Program-made: the position numbers and the translations under genes
Notes under the pieces: model-generated
Database searches by the model: none
What the model saw: only the letters and a program-made list of their open reading frames with translations
Told to the model about the DNA's origin: nothing
Source: Annona cherimola
Taxonomy: Eukaryota; Streptophyta; Magnoliopsida; Magnoliales; Annonaceae
NCBI GenBank assembly: GCA_030490835.1
Contig: CM059971.1
Location: forward strand, 25,041,817-25,105,816
DNA: 64,000 nucleotides
Reading direction: 5' to 3'
Shown here: one piece after another, positions 50,205 through 61,130 of the stretch
How positions within the stretch are numbered: the stretch's first letter is position 1
Layout of the letters: every line of letters starts with the position of its first letter

Positions 50205-50738
50205 GGGATTTTTGCAATATATATAAGGTTTGACCAATATTGCATCCATATTTGTAAGTTTACTAAAATTGCAAATATATCTATAAGATTTAACCAATAT
50301 TGAATCTGTATCTATAAGTTTGCTGAAATTGCAAATATTCCTGTAAGATTTGCATAAAATTACAAGTGTATCCCTTCCATTATGATGCTTTTAGACTTCT
50401 CTGTAAAATGACGATAATGTCTTTTAACCTAAGTGATAAACTTGCAATTTTTTAAATATTATAAACGTATTTGGTATTTCATTATTTTATATATTTTTCA
50501 TTTATTATTATTTTAGATTTTTTTGCAAATATGCTTACAATATTTTTAAATTTCAAGTGTATCACTTGGCTTAAAATGCATTATCGTTATTTTATAGTAG
50601 AAAATTATAACAATGTCTTAACAGAAGAAATACACTTGCAATTTCGTGCAAACCTTGTGGGTATATTTATAATTTCGGCAAACTTAGAGACATGAATGCA
50701 ATATTAATTAAACTTGTAGGCATACTTACAAAAATTCC
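50205..50738. mobile_element. Long foldback MITE
   Basis: GGGATTTTTGCAA at the left is mirrored by CTTACAAAAATTCC at the right. The complementarity extends over about 190 bp per arm, including CAATATTGCATCCATAT against ATGAATGCAATATTAATT and AATTACAAGTGTATC against GAAATACACTTGCAATT. The arms have many mismatches. Target duplication is unclear. Confidence 0.75.
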
Positions 50739-50766
50739 AAGATAATAATATATGAGCATAAAGATG

Positions 50767-51132
50767 AGTACCGATCTAGTGCACTTCGGCGCACTTAGCT
50801 TCGGTGCACCTAGGTAAAAAAAAAACTTTTTTATTTTTTGAAAATTTTTTATACAAGTGTTAATCTAGGTTTATTTAGCATGTATATCAATTTTTACCAT
50901 TTTTGGATATTTTTAAATATTGTTTAGATTTTTTAAAATCATCATAGTTTCGTAATTCACAAATTATGAAATTGTAACTAATTTTAAAAAATTCAAAAAA
51001 TATCTAAAAATCTTCAAAACTGGTAAAAATTGATATACATGTTAAAATACCTAGATTAATAGTTGTATAAAAGATTTTCAAAAAAATAAAGAAAAATGGG
51101 TTAAATACACTCAAATGCATTGAAAAATGTCC
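50767..51132. mobile_element. Palindromic MITE, family A copy 2, diverged
   Basis: Aligns with the element at 32440-32846 across its whole length: a CTAGTGCACTTCGG-type end, TATACAAGTGTTAATCTAGG, ATCAATTTTTACCATTTTTG and the mirrored half. It is old, and the right end has lost most of its terminal match. Lies about 240 bp beyond the likely 3' end of the LEC2-like gene. Confidence 0.75.
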
Positions 51133-51367
51133 TGCATAAAGGTTGCTCATATCGACTAATATTAATTACAATAACTCATATCATCTTCATTTTCCAATTA
51201 AGAACATAAAAGCACAAAGTATGGGTCATATAGACCATAGTTACAATATTTGTATCATCCCTGTTTGTAATAATTAAAGCATCATTTCATACATGCTGTT
51301 TTATAATTAAGATAATTAATATTACAAATATATGCAAAATGTCGAGCAAGTAGAGGAAGGAAACTGC

Positions 51368-51391
51368 TTTATTTAACTTAATTCCTTTATT
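51368..51391 (-). terminator. Candidate polyadenylation signals of the LEC2-like gene
   Basis: AATAAA occurs twice on the minus strand (complement at 51386-51391 and 51368-51373), about 105-125 bp past the stop codon. This is a reasonable 3' UTR length. Confidence 0.5.
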
Positions 51392-51495
51392 TCTTACTTT
51401 CTTTTCTTGGATAAATACTGATCTTCAGATCTTATAATGGTAACTAGCAACCCAACTGATCAGTTGTGGAGCTAGCTTTGAGTGTCGAGAGGTTT

Positions 51496-51909
51496 CTAAG
51501 CTCTCTTATTCTGAGCGAGGTTATCATACATGGACATGTCATAATCGTCAAAGCCATTGAAGCCCTCAAGGGGCTCATTATCAAACTCATTGACTTCATT
51601 AGCAGGTGGATTCTCCGCAAACACAACTTCATCCATCACTTCATTTGTTGGCATTGGTCCTATGGCAACTGCCACTGCTGGTGGTCCCTCACTGAGTGTG
51701 GAACTAGAAGTAGAAGAGGAAGATGCACCGCTGGTGTCACTAGACTGACTGTCTCCTTCAGTATTAGACTTGTGATCCTCCAGCATTTTTATTTCATTCA
51801 AAACATCATCCTCATCACTTGGTGCCTTTCCCTCCCTACGATTGTTGCTTGGAGGAGTACTAGGAGGAACAGGAGGTGATAGATCTTCCACCTTTGTCCC
51901 TGCAATGTA
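51496..51909 (-). CDS. LEC2: LEC2-like exon 6: C-terminus
   Basis: Encodes 137 residues and the TAG stop. With acceptor ATCAAG|TAC the protein continues YIAGTKVEDLSPPVPP, giving SKQLYIAG, a natural end for B3. A second acceptor, TTGCAG|GG, would shift the frame and reach a stop after about 38 codons. The exon then has a serine-rich run (SSDTSGASSSSTSSS) and an acidic, aromatic end (FNGFDDYDMSMYDN) that could activate transcription. Confidence 0.75.
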   Translation of the reverse strand, partial: YIAGTKVEDLSPPVPPSTPPSNNRREGKAPSDEDDVLNEIKMLEDHKSNTEGDSQSSDTSGASSSSTSSSTLSEGPPAVAVAIGPMPTNEVMDEVVFAENPPANEVNEFDNEPLEGFNGFDDYDMSMYDNLAQNKRA

Positions 51910-54900
51910 CTTGATAACAATGCACATGTACATAACAATTAAAAAATGATTGGCAATAAATTTTTTAAGTGTTCAGGAGAATGCTAGAAATTGAGAAGAA
52001 GCTAGAAAAATGCTCTAGATACTAATTAATCAAATGGTGTCTCACAACATTTTGCTAAGGTTTGCACTTACCTTAGCTTGCATTATTTTTAAATCAAATT
52101 GCATATCGATTAAGTTATTCAAATTAATCGAGGTGAGTTTTAAATTAATTTTAAAAAAAACAACATCATTTGATGTTGTAGTCCAAATAACAGCTTTGAC
52201 AAAGACATTTAAGGTGCCTTTTGATTTTGGCAAAATGTTGAAGTAATTTTCTTTTATGTTTATGTATTGACATACATGCTATTCCATGCAACTAACAATT
52301 TGAAAATAGGAAGTGATGAATCTTCAACGACGGATGGGAAGGCAAAAAAATTGAAGCGTCTTATAGTTACAGCTGAAAAATGTAGTTTCGGTTATACAGA
52401 CAATTTTCAAATAAATCTTAAATTTCCTTATTAGAAATTAAGCTTTCATCTATTAGAAAATTTGATGCCTAATAAGCTTTTATAATGTTAACATATATTA
52501 CTGCTAAACTATTGTCAATACAAATAATACCATTGTTATCATCTTTTCAGTATCTGTATATATGGATAATGATCTTATGCACTCACAGTGTTTTACTTAG
52601 CTAAGTAACGATCTTTTGTATTTTATATTTTTTTATGTAGGCCTACTTGTAGTTATTTTGTACACCAAAATGTACTATTTTATTTAGGGTGTGTTTGGCA
52701 ACAAGAAAAAAATGTCAACATAAAACTTTTCAATCTAAAACTTTTCACTCTCCATAATTATCATATTTTTTAATCATTTTTCACATTTTCCCATACAACT
52801 ACCCTACTTTTCAATCATTTCTACACAACTACCCATACAATTAACCTATCTATTTTAACTTTATCATCTTTACTCTTCATCATTACCCCTATCATATCAC
52901 ATCATTTGATAACTTTTACTCTCCAAAACTTTTCATCAAAAGTTTTATCCATTCCCAAACACACCCTTAGTTCATCAGTTGTTATAAAATTTTAAAAATA
53001 ATTATTTTACTATTTTTCATGCACAAGGGTGTGTAAGATGGGTATAAGTTTTTAATTTTTTAAATTTTATAAAAATATATACAAAAATTCAAGAATGAGA
53101 AATTTTGGTATACGAACTAAATCTATGAGTCCTATATTAAATCAAAAAAATATGGGTCTGTATAAAAATAAAAAAATATGATATAAAAATATAGAATATA
53201 CAAGGTTATTACTTAGCTAGGTGACAACTAGGTGTACAGAATCATTTTATTATATATACATACATATATATGCCAGGGTCGCGCTCTAATTAAGATGTTG
53301 CCAGATACAAATGTGGCCTATATTTATCTGTCAATTTTGGATGAGCTATATTTTCTTAAAGAGAAGTGATCATGTTAGCCCGGGCTATACAAATAGCTTG
53401 CTTAGCCTACCTCAAAAAACTCATTTAAAATATTTTTCACTTTTCTTCGTACATTTGTTTATCTAAGTGTATTCAATAGAAAAACCAAGTTTTACCATTT
53501 TTGGATACGAGTATATATTTTTTGAGATTTTTAAATATTTATGTGTATATACATATTTAACATACCACTATGTTTAAAAATACCTAAAAACATATACTCA
53601 TATTCAAAAATGATAAAACTTTGTTATCTGTTAAATACACTTAGATAAACAAATATATGAAGAAAAAGTGAAAAAGAAGTGTTTTAAATGAATTTTTTGA
53701 GATGGACTAAGCGAGTTATTTGCTTAGCCGGGGCTAACAGGTTCACTTCTATTTCTTAAAATGTATATATTCATATTTAAATTTCAAAAAAATGCCTAGA
53801 TAAAATTGTTAATGTATTGGAATCAATAATATTTATATAATCATTGGTCCATATAATAACGATGTTTAGAAAGTTTAGATGTTAAAAAAATAATTTTAAA
53901 ACTAATTTATTTTATTATATTAATTTTACATCATTTTCAAATAAGACTCATATATATCTACTTTGAATGAAACTTGGTTTACTACTAAGATAACTATTCT
54001 AGATATGATGTGTTAGTTAGATTTTGATTTTATCATGAATATAAGCCCCATTTATAAGCCATAACACCCTAACTACCATCTTGGCATACCTAGAGTGTTG
54101 CCATCTACACAAGTTACAATCTAGCATAATATTGGTAGTGATTATATACACCTACAAAGTAATAAGCCTATGTATTTTATGTTTTATATCTTTGTGTGCA
54201 CCCATACATATTTAGTTTATATGTGAAAATTTATAAATTTATAAATTTTAAATTTATATGTATTTGATAAAAAAATTATTATTTTCATATGAGTGAGAGA
54301 ATAGAATGGGTGAAATTTTCTTTTTAAAATTTTGTAAAAGATATATAAGAATTCAAAATAGTAAATTTTGATATATAATTTGATGTATAAACTAAATATA
54401 CATTAGCCCACATAAACTTTAAAAAATAAAAAATAATACAAAATACACAATATTGCTGCATAGGATCATAATCCATATATACAGAAAAGATAAATTTTCC
54501 TATTATTTATTTTCTTTTTCTCGCTTCAAATAATATAAGTTAATTAACAAACAATTAGCATTAACATAAGAAAAGATAAGTAGGAATATTATTTATAGTG
54601 TATTTTTTTCTTAATAACTTTACTTATATTTCTTACTACAAAAAGAGTTATAAGAAAGTTGGTTTTGAGCAATACTTATTAGCGACCAAAAAGTCTTTAT
54701 TAGCAAAGAAAAAATATATAAAAGGAAAAAATTCCCTTGCTTGATGATATTTTTATAAGCAAGAAAAAATTTTCTTCTATATGATGGTGTTTTCATAACC
54801 AATGGAAATTTTTCTTATTTATGATAATAATTAAATAAAATTTAGTTACCATAAACAATGCTTTCACAACTGAATAAAATTTAGTTGTCTAAGCATAAAA

Positions 54901-57900
54901 ACTATGAACTATTAGTAACAAAATATTTTCTTACTATTTGTTATATGATATACCACCTACTATTGTCAATTAGAGTTTTCTAGATCAACTAAATATTAAA
55001 TTTTTGTGAGAAAATTTTAGTTGTCAAAAATTAAAATTTTCATATTGAATATTATTCGTTTATAAAAAACAGTTCATTGCTAAAAGTTCGTTTCAAAAGT
55101 TTATTAGCACAAAACTAAGACATTCAATTGTTAGAAATAATCATATGAGACAAATTTAACAGTTCTAGCAGACATACAATTTATTTCATTGCAAATTATG
55201 TAGATAAAGAATAAATCTTCTTGTAGTTTTTACTGGCGTTAATAACATTAATGATGTTTGTAGGTGTAAAACAAGAAATTAATAAGAAACGAACTAATTA
55301 ATTTTTTATATACAAGATAAAACTGATACTAAAATGATAGTTTTTTACTTCTAATAAAATGATATGTACATCAGGGTCCGATTGATAGCAACGACAATAG
55401 ATAATTTCCACACTTTTACATCCCTTTTGATGTGATGTAACCTTAATTATCAATATTATTTTTCTATTATTATTTCTATATTTTGATTTTAAAATATTTT
55501 CATATAATTATATTATCTATTTTATCTTTATTATCTTCGCTTCTGATTATAACCACTTCTAATCATAACCTTAATCATATTATATTATTCTTTCACTTTT
55601 CAAAAAATTTTTGTACAAAATTTTCCTTCATGCAAAATTTTAAATGAAATAAACAAATAATGTGATATAATATGAATAATAATAATAATAAGCAAAAAAG
55701 AATAAAAATAAAATAAATTAGCTAGTTGTATGGAAAGATATGAAAAAATTAAAAATAAAAGTAATAATAGAAAATACATTAGTTAGACAATTAAGATATC
55801 AAATCATACCAAAAGGTATATAAAAATTCACACAAAAAAAGGTATATAAAAAGTAATTTTTTTATAACTTGCCAAAATGGTAAAAAATGTTTGTCTTGCA
55901 ACAATCAGTAGCAATGAAAAACGTAATTTGATTTTTTGACAACAAAAATTCGGTTGCTATCGAGAAAGCATTTTATTAGTAAAAATTTCACCGGCTACAT
56001 GTTTCATTGAATGATAAAATCAGAGAATGGGAAATTTCGCTTATTTTTTTAGACAATTTAAAACTAAATGAAAAATTATTTAATTCGAAATTTGAATTAT
56101 GGAACTAACCAAAAGTCGATTTTGCTGTTACAACCCAATTGGCTTTACACGTGTACCTGATTCATTACAACTAATTTGTAATTATTCCCTTGGAAGCACG
56201 TGCGAGGGCGCGGCAACTAATCGATACAGCTAAGTGCAGCCGAAGCATCTTCCAATACGTGTCTCCGCATTCCTGACAATTTTCTCTTTTTGCCCTACTT
56301 TTCTCTGTTCCTGGTCTACCGCGCCGCCCGTCTTCTTCCTAAGGGGTATTTTCGTTATTTTGAGAAAATAACAGGGCATTGTTGTCATTTTGCTTACCAA
56401 CTGCTTGGATTCGTCTTGGTAGAGGGTGACGAAGTCTCCCGCTCGCAGCCCATTCTTCTTCACGAACTCCCCTGCTCATGCGCAAGAAATGGTCATTGCC
56501 TAGGTCGTTTAAGCACGGGCCCCACATTGAATTAAGATGTATCAACATAGGCCAAGTAATAAATATTTTTAAATATAATATTTTTCTTTGATTTGTACAT
56601 TATAACAACTAATATCACAATGAAGTACATTCAAAACCCTCTGAGTTATCAAAAACAACTCACATGATAGAAGGAATTTTTTTGTAACACCCCCACATCA
56701 AGAGAAAATTTGTAAATACCCCCACATGAGAGGGAACATTGTGAAAAGTGAATGGAAGGAATTTTTTTATAACACTTTTACATTAGGAGAAAATTTGCAA
56801 ATACCCCGCATAAGGGAGAACATTGTAAAAACTCCCACTCTACACCAAAAAAGGAAGACTTGAAACCTGACCACCTTTTTACTCATGCGTTACCACCAGG
56901 GCAAGTCTCTAATGGTGATATAATACTTTTTTTTGACAGCATAAGATATGAATTTGATTACACTTAATGTCTTTTGGCCGCAAATAAGTATAAAAAGGCA
57001 AACATGCTATCGCATATTTAGCTTCATATATAACGTTGCATATGATGAAATGCAGTCATTTTTTAAAATTTGTTGTGTAAATATTATATGCAACCAGTAC
57101 ATTATATGCAATTGATTTATGTTTGATTACAAATACGATTAAAGGTTGGCTGCAAATGTCTGTATTTTTCATTATTTGCAGTTAAGTTTGTATTTTATTG
57201 TGAATAGCTAATTTTCTTATAATGAATGCCACTGACTAATTCATTAATCATGGCCGTCCATCATCAGATAGATCCAGATTACATATCTCCTTGCAACCTT
57301 TGCTTCAAGGTAGGTTGGACCCATCCACGTCCGAAAAAAAAAAAAGACACATTTTTGTACTAAAACATGCTGCATGAGTGGCAATCATGGGCCATGCAAT
57401 ATTGGAAAGAGAGAGGTTGCAATATAAAGTGCAATCAATTGTAGGTGGCCAAACAATATATATCTGTGAAATAAAATCTCTACCTGTGTTCTCTAGCACA
57501 TACATCCTGCTTCCATTGTTGGGCCAAAACCTATACATGCCAATGAAACCATGCTTCATACTCTTTCACTTGAAAAGAATACAGAGATATTAAGCTGTTG
57601 TAACAAAATGTGGAGCTCATCATTGTAACTACTACTATGCCTATGTGAGGCAATTGCCGCCATTTTATTAAACGAATTTTTTTCTATTGCGGCAAAGCTT
57701 GTAGTGACGAACTGGGATTTTTTTAATTATGAAAAGCGTTTAATAATTTGACATATATTTAACAATGAAAAATTAATTTTAGAAGGAATATCGATCTAGT
57801 AAGTGGGAAAAAATTATTTTAACGTTTTTTTATTAAAACTCAAAGCAATCATTACAAAATTAAAAGATTATGAATGAACATTTATTTATTTATTTATTAA

Positions 57901-60900
57901 ATCATTTGCAACGGTATCTTTCGTTGCTAATTGAGAACGCGTAAGTTAGAGCACCAATATTAGCAACCGAAATGCATCTTCGTTACAGATATGGATTGCA
58001 GTTTGAATAACAGCAATGAATTTTAAAATCGTTGCAATTTGTATCTCATTTGCAACGAAATTTAGCTCATTTGCAAAATTTTGGTTGTTGTTGCTCCATT
58101 TTGCCGTAGCGATTTTTGGAAACTAAACTTTTATTGAAATGGTTACATTTTTTGTCGTCAAGCATTAGTAAACGTTAATTACATCATAACCTTTTACCAC
58201 ATATATCAAAAACGAAGTTTCTTGTGGGTTTTCTAGATTTGGATCGACACCCATCAAGGATATTACATCGCTCCAAATGTTTTATATTAGTCTATCTTAA
58301 TCCCCAAAAATTTTAATTTATTATACATAATATTACTAGTTCTCATTGTCAAGAATGAGGCGGCTAAATCAATGTACGTAGCTGACCCACTTAAATGAGA
58401 AATTACTTATGATGATGATACGATATTATCTATTAAAAGATAATGATTATATTGATTTTATTATATTTAATTCCTAAACAGTAAAAGTTAGATTATATTA
58501 CCCCCTGAGTATTTTGACGGTGACGATGACGACGAGGATACATATATATGGCACGTGCGAAGAGTGAAAAGAAGTTAAGTTTGTATGCTCACGTGTGTAT
58601 GTACCTGTATCTCATGAACCATGTGTCGGCAGAAAGCAAGTCCCTAGTGCAGACTCGGATGCCTTCCTTGAAGGTAAGAAATGGGAGATTTTCCTCCGCA
58701 TCCCTCTGCACCCACCCACAACCCAATATTAGCTAGCTGCACTCACATGCAACGTGTGCACCTTAACCCCCACGTGTAACGTCCAACTTCCCTCCCTCAC
58801 AACGTATACATATTTACAGGCTTTTTCATGTGCCCTACTGTCTTTACTTACGTTGCATTGTCGTGTAGGTGAACACTACACTAACGGTACAAATTAACCA
58901 ATTTAAAAAGCAGTACCCACTTGACGGATGGTTCATATCATAATTATTTAGTGCACGATTAATTTACATCCATCATCTTCGGGTGGGCGTGCGGGCAATC
59001 GCCCCTTTTAATATTTTTTAAAAAATAGTTTACAATATAACCAAATTTGAAACTTATAAAAATATTTTTGGAGGTAAAATACTGATATATAAATTCTAGT
59101 ATTAAATTTGACTATGGCAGAATATTAATATTTATTTTAAAGAAAATACACCTTAGAATGAAGAATAGCTAGCATTTTTAACTGATTATAAGATATATTG
59201 GTAGAGATAAATTCGGACTACAATTTAAAAGAACGTTCCACGTACACATGCACGATGCTTGCGAAGAAAACTATACCTTGGGAAGAACAATCCTTCCAAG
59301 AGAATTCACATCGCTCCTCCTCAGCTCCTTCTGCAGCACGTATTTCAGCAGCTGCAGCAGTACTCCCCATCAAAGATTAGAGAAAGAAATTATGTATCTT
59401 AGCAATTTCCTCGTAGATAGATATGTGGCTTTCCTAAATTTTCAATCATTTTCAATCAATATGATTAACTTTTCTATCTGTAGTTAGATATATAAAAAGA
59501 GAAAAATATGATTGGCTTTAATCTAAACCAAATTTTATAGTTGGCCAAATGAGGAAATTACATTAAACAAACTCTTCGATGCAGTGGATAAGAATTCAGA
59601 CAAATAAGACACAAAAGTAGAAAAGTTATATTTCATCAAAAAAGTAGAAATGTTATATAGGGTGCGTTTGGTTGAAGGTAAAACTTTTTGATGAAAACTT
59701 TTCAGAGTAGAAGTTGTCAAGTTGATAGAAAATAATGTGATATGATAGGGGTAATAATGAGGTATAAAGTGAATAAAGTTAAAATAGATAAGGTAGTTGT
59801 ATGGGTATTTGTGTGGAAATGATTGAAAAGTATGGTTGTTTATATAGGAAAATGTAAAAAAAATAAGGTAGTTATGGGAAGTGAAAAGTTTTTGATTGAA
59901 AAGTTTTTATTGACATGTTTTGTGTGTAACCAAACACACCCATAATATAGAGAGGATCTTAATTATACGGTGCATATATATGTGAAGTAGTGAATGCTTC
60001 CATACTTCATTCTTTCTCTTGGAAAACTCATCTACAATGAAGTTCATTTCAAATTTGAAGTGAACCCATCTGTACGATTTAGTAACCTAATGAAATTATA
60101 TTCTTAAAGGTTTTCTTAAAAGATGATGTATAATTTTCATAGATCAGCATGAACTTCAGTCACAATAGAATTCATTGTAGCTAGTTAAAGGAAGAGAAAA
60201 AAAAATTAACAAAACAACTTAAATATGGGTTGCTTAATTATCTGAAGAGAAGTGAGATTTTAATAGCCAGTCGAGAAATATTTATTAAATTATCAACTAA
60301 AACACTGAAATAAAGTAATGACCCATTTAGAACAATCCGCAACTACTGTAAATTTTAAAGAATTAGGCAAATTAAGAAGAGGAAATATTGCTGGAAGCGA
60401 AGACAACAAGAAGATCATTCACACTTTTCTGATTTTTCTGAGTCGCATAAAAAACACAGAAAAGAAAAGAAAAGAAACCTACTATGCTATCATCCATTGG
60501 ATGTGTGATGAAGTCACCAGTTTCAATTTCATTGAACCAAGAAGTCTCGCCTGATCCCGTGTGACTTTTGCCATTGCCATTGGTGTCCATCGAAGAGCCC
60601 GTGGACGGTGTGGGCAGCAGCGACAGACGGCAGCTCCTCTTCCTCTTCCCTTTCACTGCCTTGGCCATCGACGGCTCCTCGCATTGCAGCTCCAGCCGCT
60701 GTGGAGGAGAGGACGGGGGTGGCGGCGGCAGCGTCAGGGACTGCCCAAAGACGGGCAAGTTTTCCATCAGGCCCAGCCCCACACCCACTTCCTCAGCCAA
60801 GCTGCCGCTGAGGTCCGGGAGAAATCCATCCAAGAAGTCCGGGAAGGGATTGTTTTGCTCCAGCATCAAGGGAAAGACGGGGAATATGGCGTTATAGTCT

Positions 60901-61130
60901 TGAGGAGACATGATGTTATAAAGCTCAGAGTTAATCCGTTCTTCTTGTCGTTGCAGCTGCTGCTGCTGCTGTGGCTGTTGTTGTTGTTCATGTAGCGGCT
61001 GCTCTTGCAGCAACGGCTGATAGTGATGATGCTGACCGAAATGAAGAGGAGAAGGGGGATAAAGAAGGAACGGGAAATCAAAGTCGAAGACATTTTCGGA
61101 ATCTAGGGTTGTGTTGTTAGTGTTTTCCAT
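51496..61130 (-). CDS. LEC2: LEC2-like B3-domain transcription factor (six exons)
   Basis: A nuclear regulator of embryo development and seed maturation in the LEC2/ABI3/FUS3 B3 family, whose B3 domain binds RY (CATGCA) sites. I join six exons: 61130-60479, 59362-59277, 58705-58605, 57530-57484, 56471-56398 and 51909-51496. All five introns have GT/AG ends, and the phases agree to give 457 codons. Residues 1-217 are a glutamine- and proline-rich N-terminus with a basic patch (KGKRKRSCR, 160-168). B3 spans about 224-325: YVLQKELRRSDVNSLGRIVL, PKRDAEENLPFL, WFMRYRFWPNNGSRMYVL, GEFVKKNGLRAGDF and LYQDESKQLY. The C-terminus is serine-rich, then acidic. RDAE, GEFVK and DESK favour LEC2; RYRFWPNN is also seen in ABI3. 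The N-terminus lacks the A1/B1/B2 layout expected of ABI3. Arabidopsis LEC2 is shorter (363 residues). Least certain are the exon 2 and exon 6 acceptors. Confidence 0.85.
52687..52966 (+). mobile_element. Tourist-like MITE, copy 2, in LEC2-like intron 5
   Basis: Starts GGGTGTGTTTGGCAAC and ends CCCAAACACACCC, with target duplication TTA (52684-52686 and 52967-52969), the classic PIF/Harbinger target. 280 bp, closely aligned with the copy at 22211. Confidence 0.88.
53361..53751. mobile_element. Palindromic Mutator-type MITE, family B, in LEC2-like intron 5
   Basis: 391 bp, nearly self-complementary, with ends like AGAAGTGA...GTTAGCCCGGGCTA. A perfect 9-bp target duplication TTTCTTAAA lies at 53352-53360 and 53752-53760. 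The inner part shares the TTTTACCATTTTTGGATA phrase with family A. Confidence 0.9.
54635..55227. mobile_element. Possible CACTA-type non-autonomous element in intron 5
   Basis: ACTACAAAAAGAG at the left faces the inverted ACTACAAGAAGAT at the right, resembling CACTA-family ends. In between are repeated motifs such as AAAATTTAGTTG. No 3-bp target duplication is evident. The rest of the 4.5-kb intron (51910-56397) is AT-rich with no further gene; 55370-55620 may hold another worn MITE. Confidence 0.35.
56398..56471 (-). CDS. LEC2: LEC2-like exon 5: B3 end
   Basis: A 74-bp exon encoding GEFVKKNGLRAGDFVTLYQD then ESKQL. Acceptor GAGCAG|GGG and donor TTG|GTAAGC. GDF and LY.DESK match the end of the LEC2 B3 domain. 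Confidence 0.9.
57484..57530 (-). CDS. LEC2: LEC2-like exon 4: FWPNN block
   Basis: A 47-bp exon encoding FWPNNGSRMYVLENT between split codons at both ends. Acceptor GTATAG|G and donor ACAG|GTAGAG. Confidence 0.9.
58605..58705 (-). CDS. LEC2: LEC2-like exon 3: B3 middle
   Basis: Encodes RDAEENLPFLTFKEGIRVCT then RDLLSADTWFMRY, with acceptor GTGCAG|AGG and donor ACAG|GTACAT. Its borders fall where I expect introns in this B3 family. RDAE directly after LPK is typical of LEC2 rather than the KEAE of ABI3 and FUS3. Confidence 0.88.
59277..59362 (-). CDS. LEC2: LEC2-like exon 2: start of B3
   Basis: Encodes LLKYVLQKELRRSDVNSLGR and IVLPK, the first B3 strands, ending at the AAG|GTATAG donor. 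The acceptor GGGGAG|TAC keeps the frame with exon 1. A stronger-looking TGCTGCAG acceptor nine bases downstream would break it unless exon 1 ends elsewhere. Confidence 0.8.
59660..59941 (-). mobile_element. Tourist-like MITE, copy 3, in LEC2-like intron 1
   Basis: Starts GGGTGCGTTTGGTTG and ends AACCAAACACACCC with flank duplication ATA (59657-59659 and 59942-59944). It matches the copies at 22211 and 52687 in inverse orientation and is about 282 bp. Confidence 0.85.
60479..61130 (-). CDS. LEC2: LEC2-like exon 1: Q/P-rich N-terminus
   Basis: Starts at the ATG in CCATCCATGGAA and encodes residues 1-217 plus one base. It has a glutamine-rich stretch (residues 42-62, partly a CAG run), aromatic and acidic segments with FPDFLDGFLPDLSG (96-109), a PPPPP run (about 135-139) and a basic nuclear-localisation-like KGKRKR. 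The donor is GTAG|GTTTCT. The frame stays open 35 codons past the donor, but that tail does not look like B3-family sequence. Confidence 0.8.

Noticed and set aside
51466..51879. Plus-strand frame of 137 codons
   Set aside because: It overlaps the terminal exon of the LEC2-like gene, whose minus-strand frame continues the B3 domain in phase.
57690..57704. CACTACAAG end of a CACTA transposon in intron 3
   Set aside because: Only one terminus is seen (GCTTGTAGTG at about 57695-57704); no partner end or 3-bp duplication was found.
60561..60995. Plus-strand frame of 144 codons over LEC2-like exon 1
   Set aside because: Exon 1 on the minus strand joins in phase to the B3 exons; the plus frame is its low-complexity shadow.
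51496..61130. Naming the B3 gene ABI3 or FUS3
   Set aside because: ABI3 would read KEAETHLPELEARDG-like sequence after LPK and carry a B2 domain upstream; FUS3 lacks the DESK motif. RDAE and DESK fit LEC2 better, although a tree is needed.
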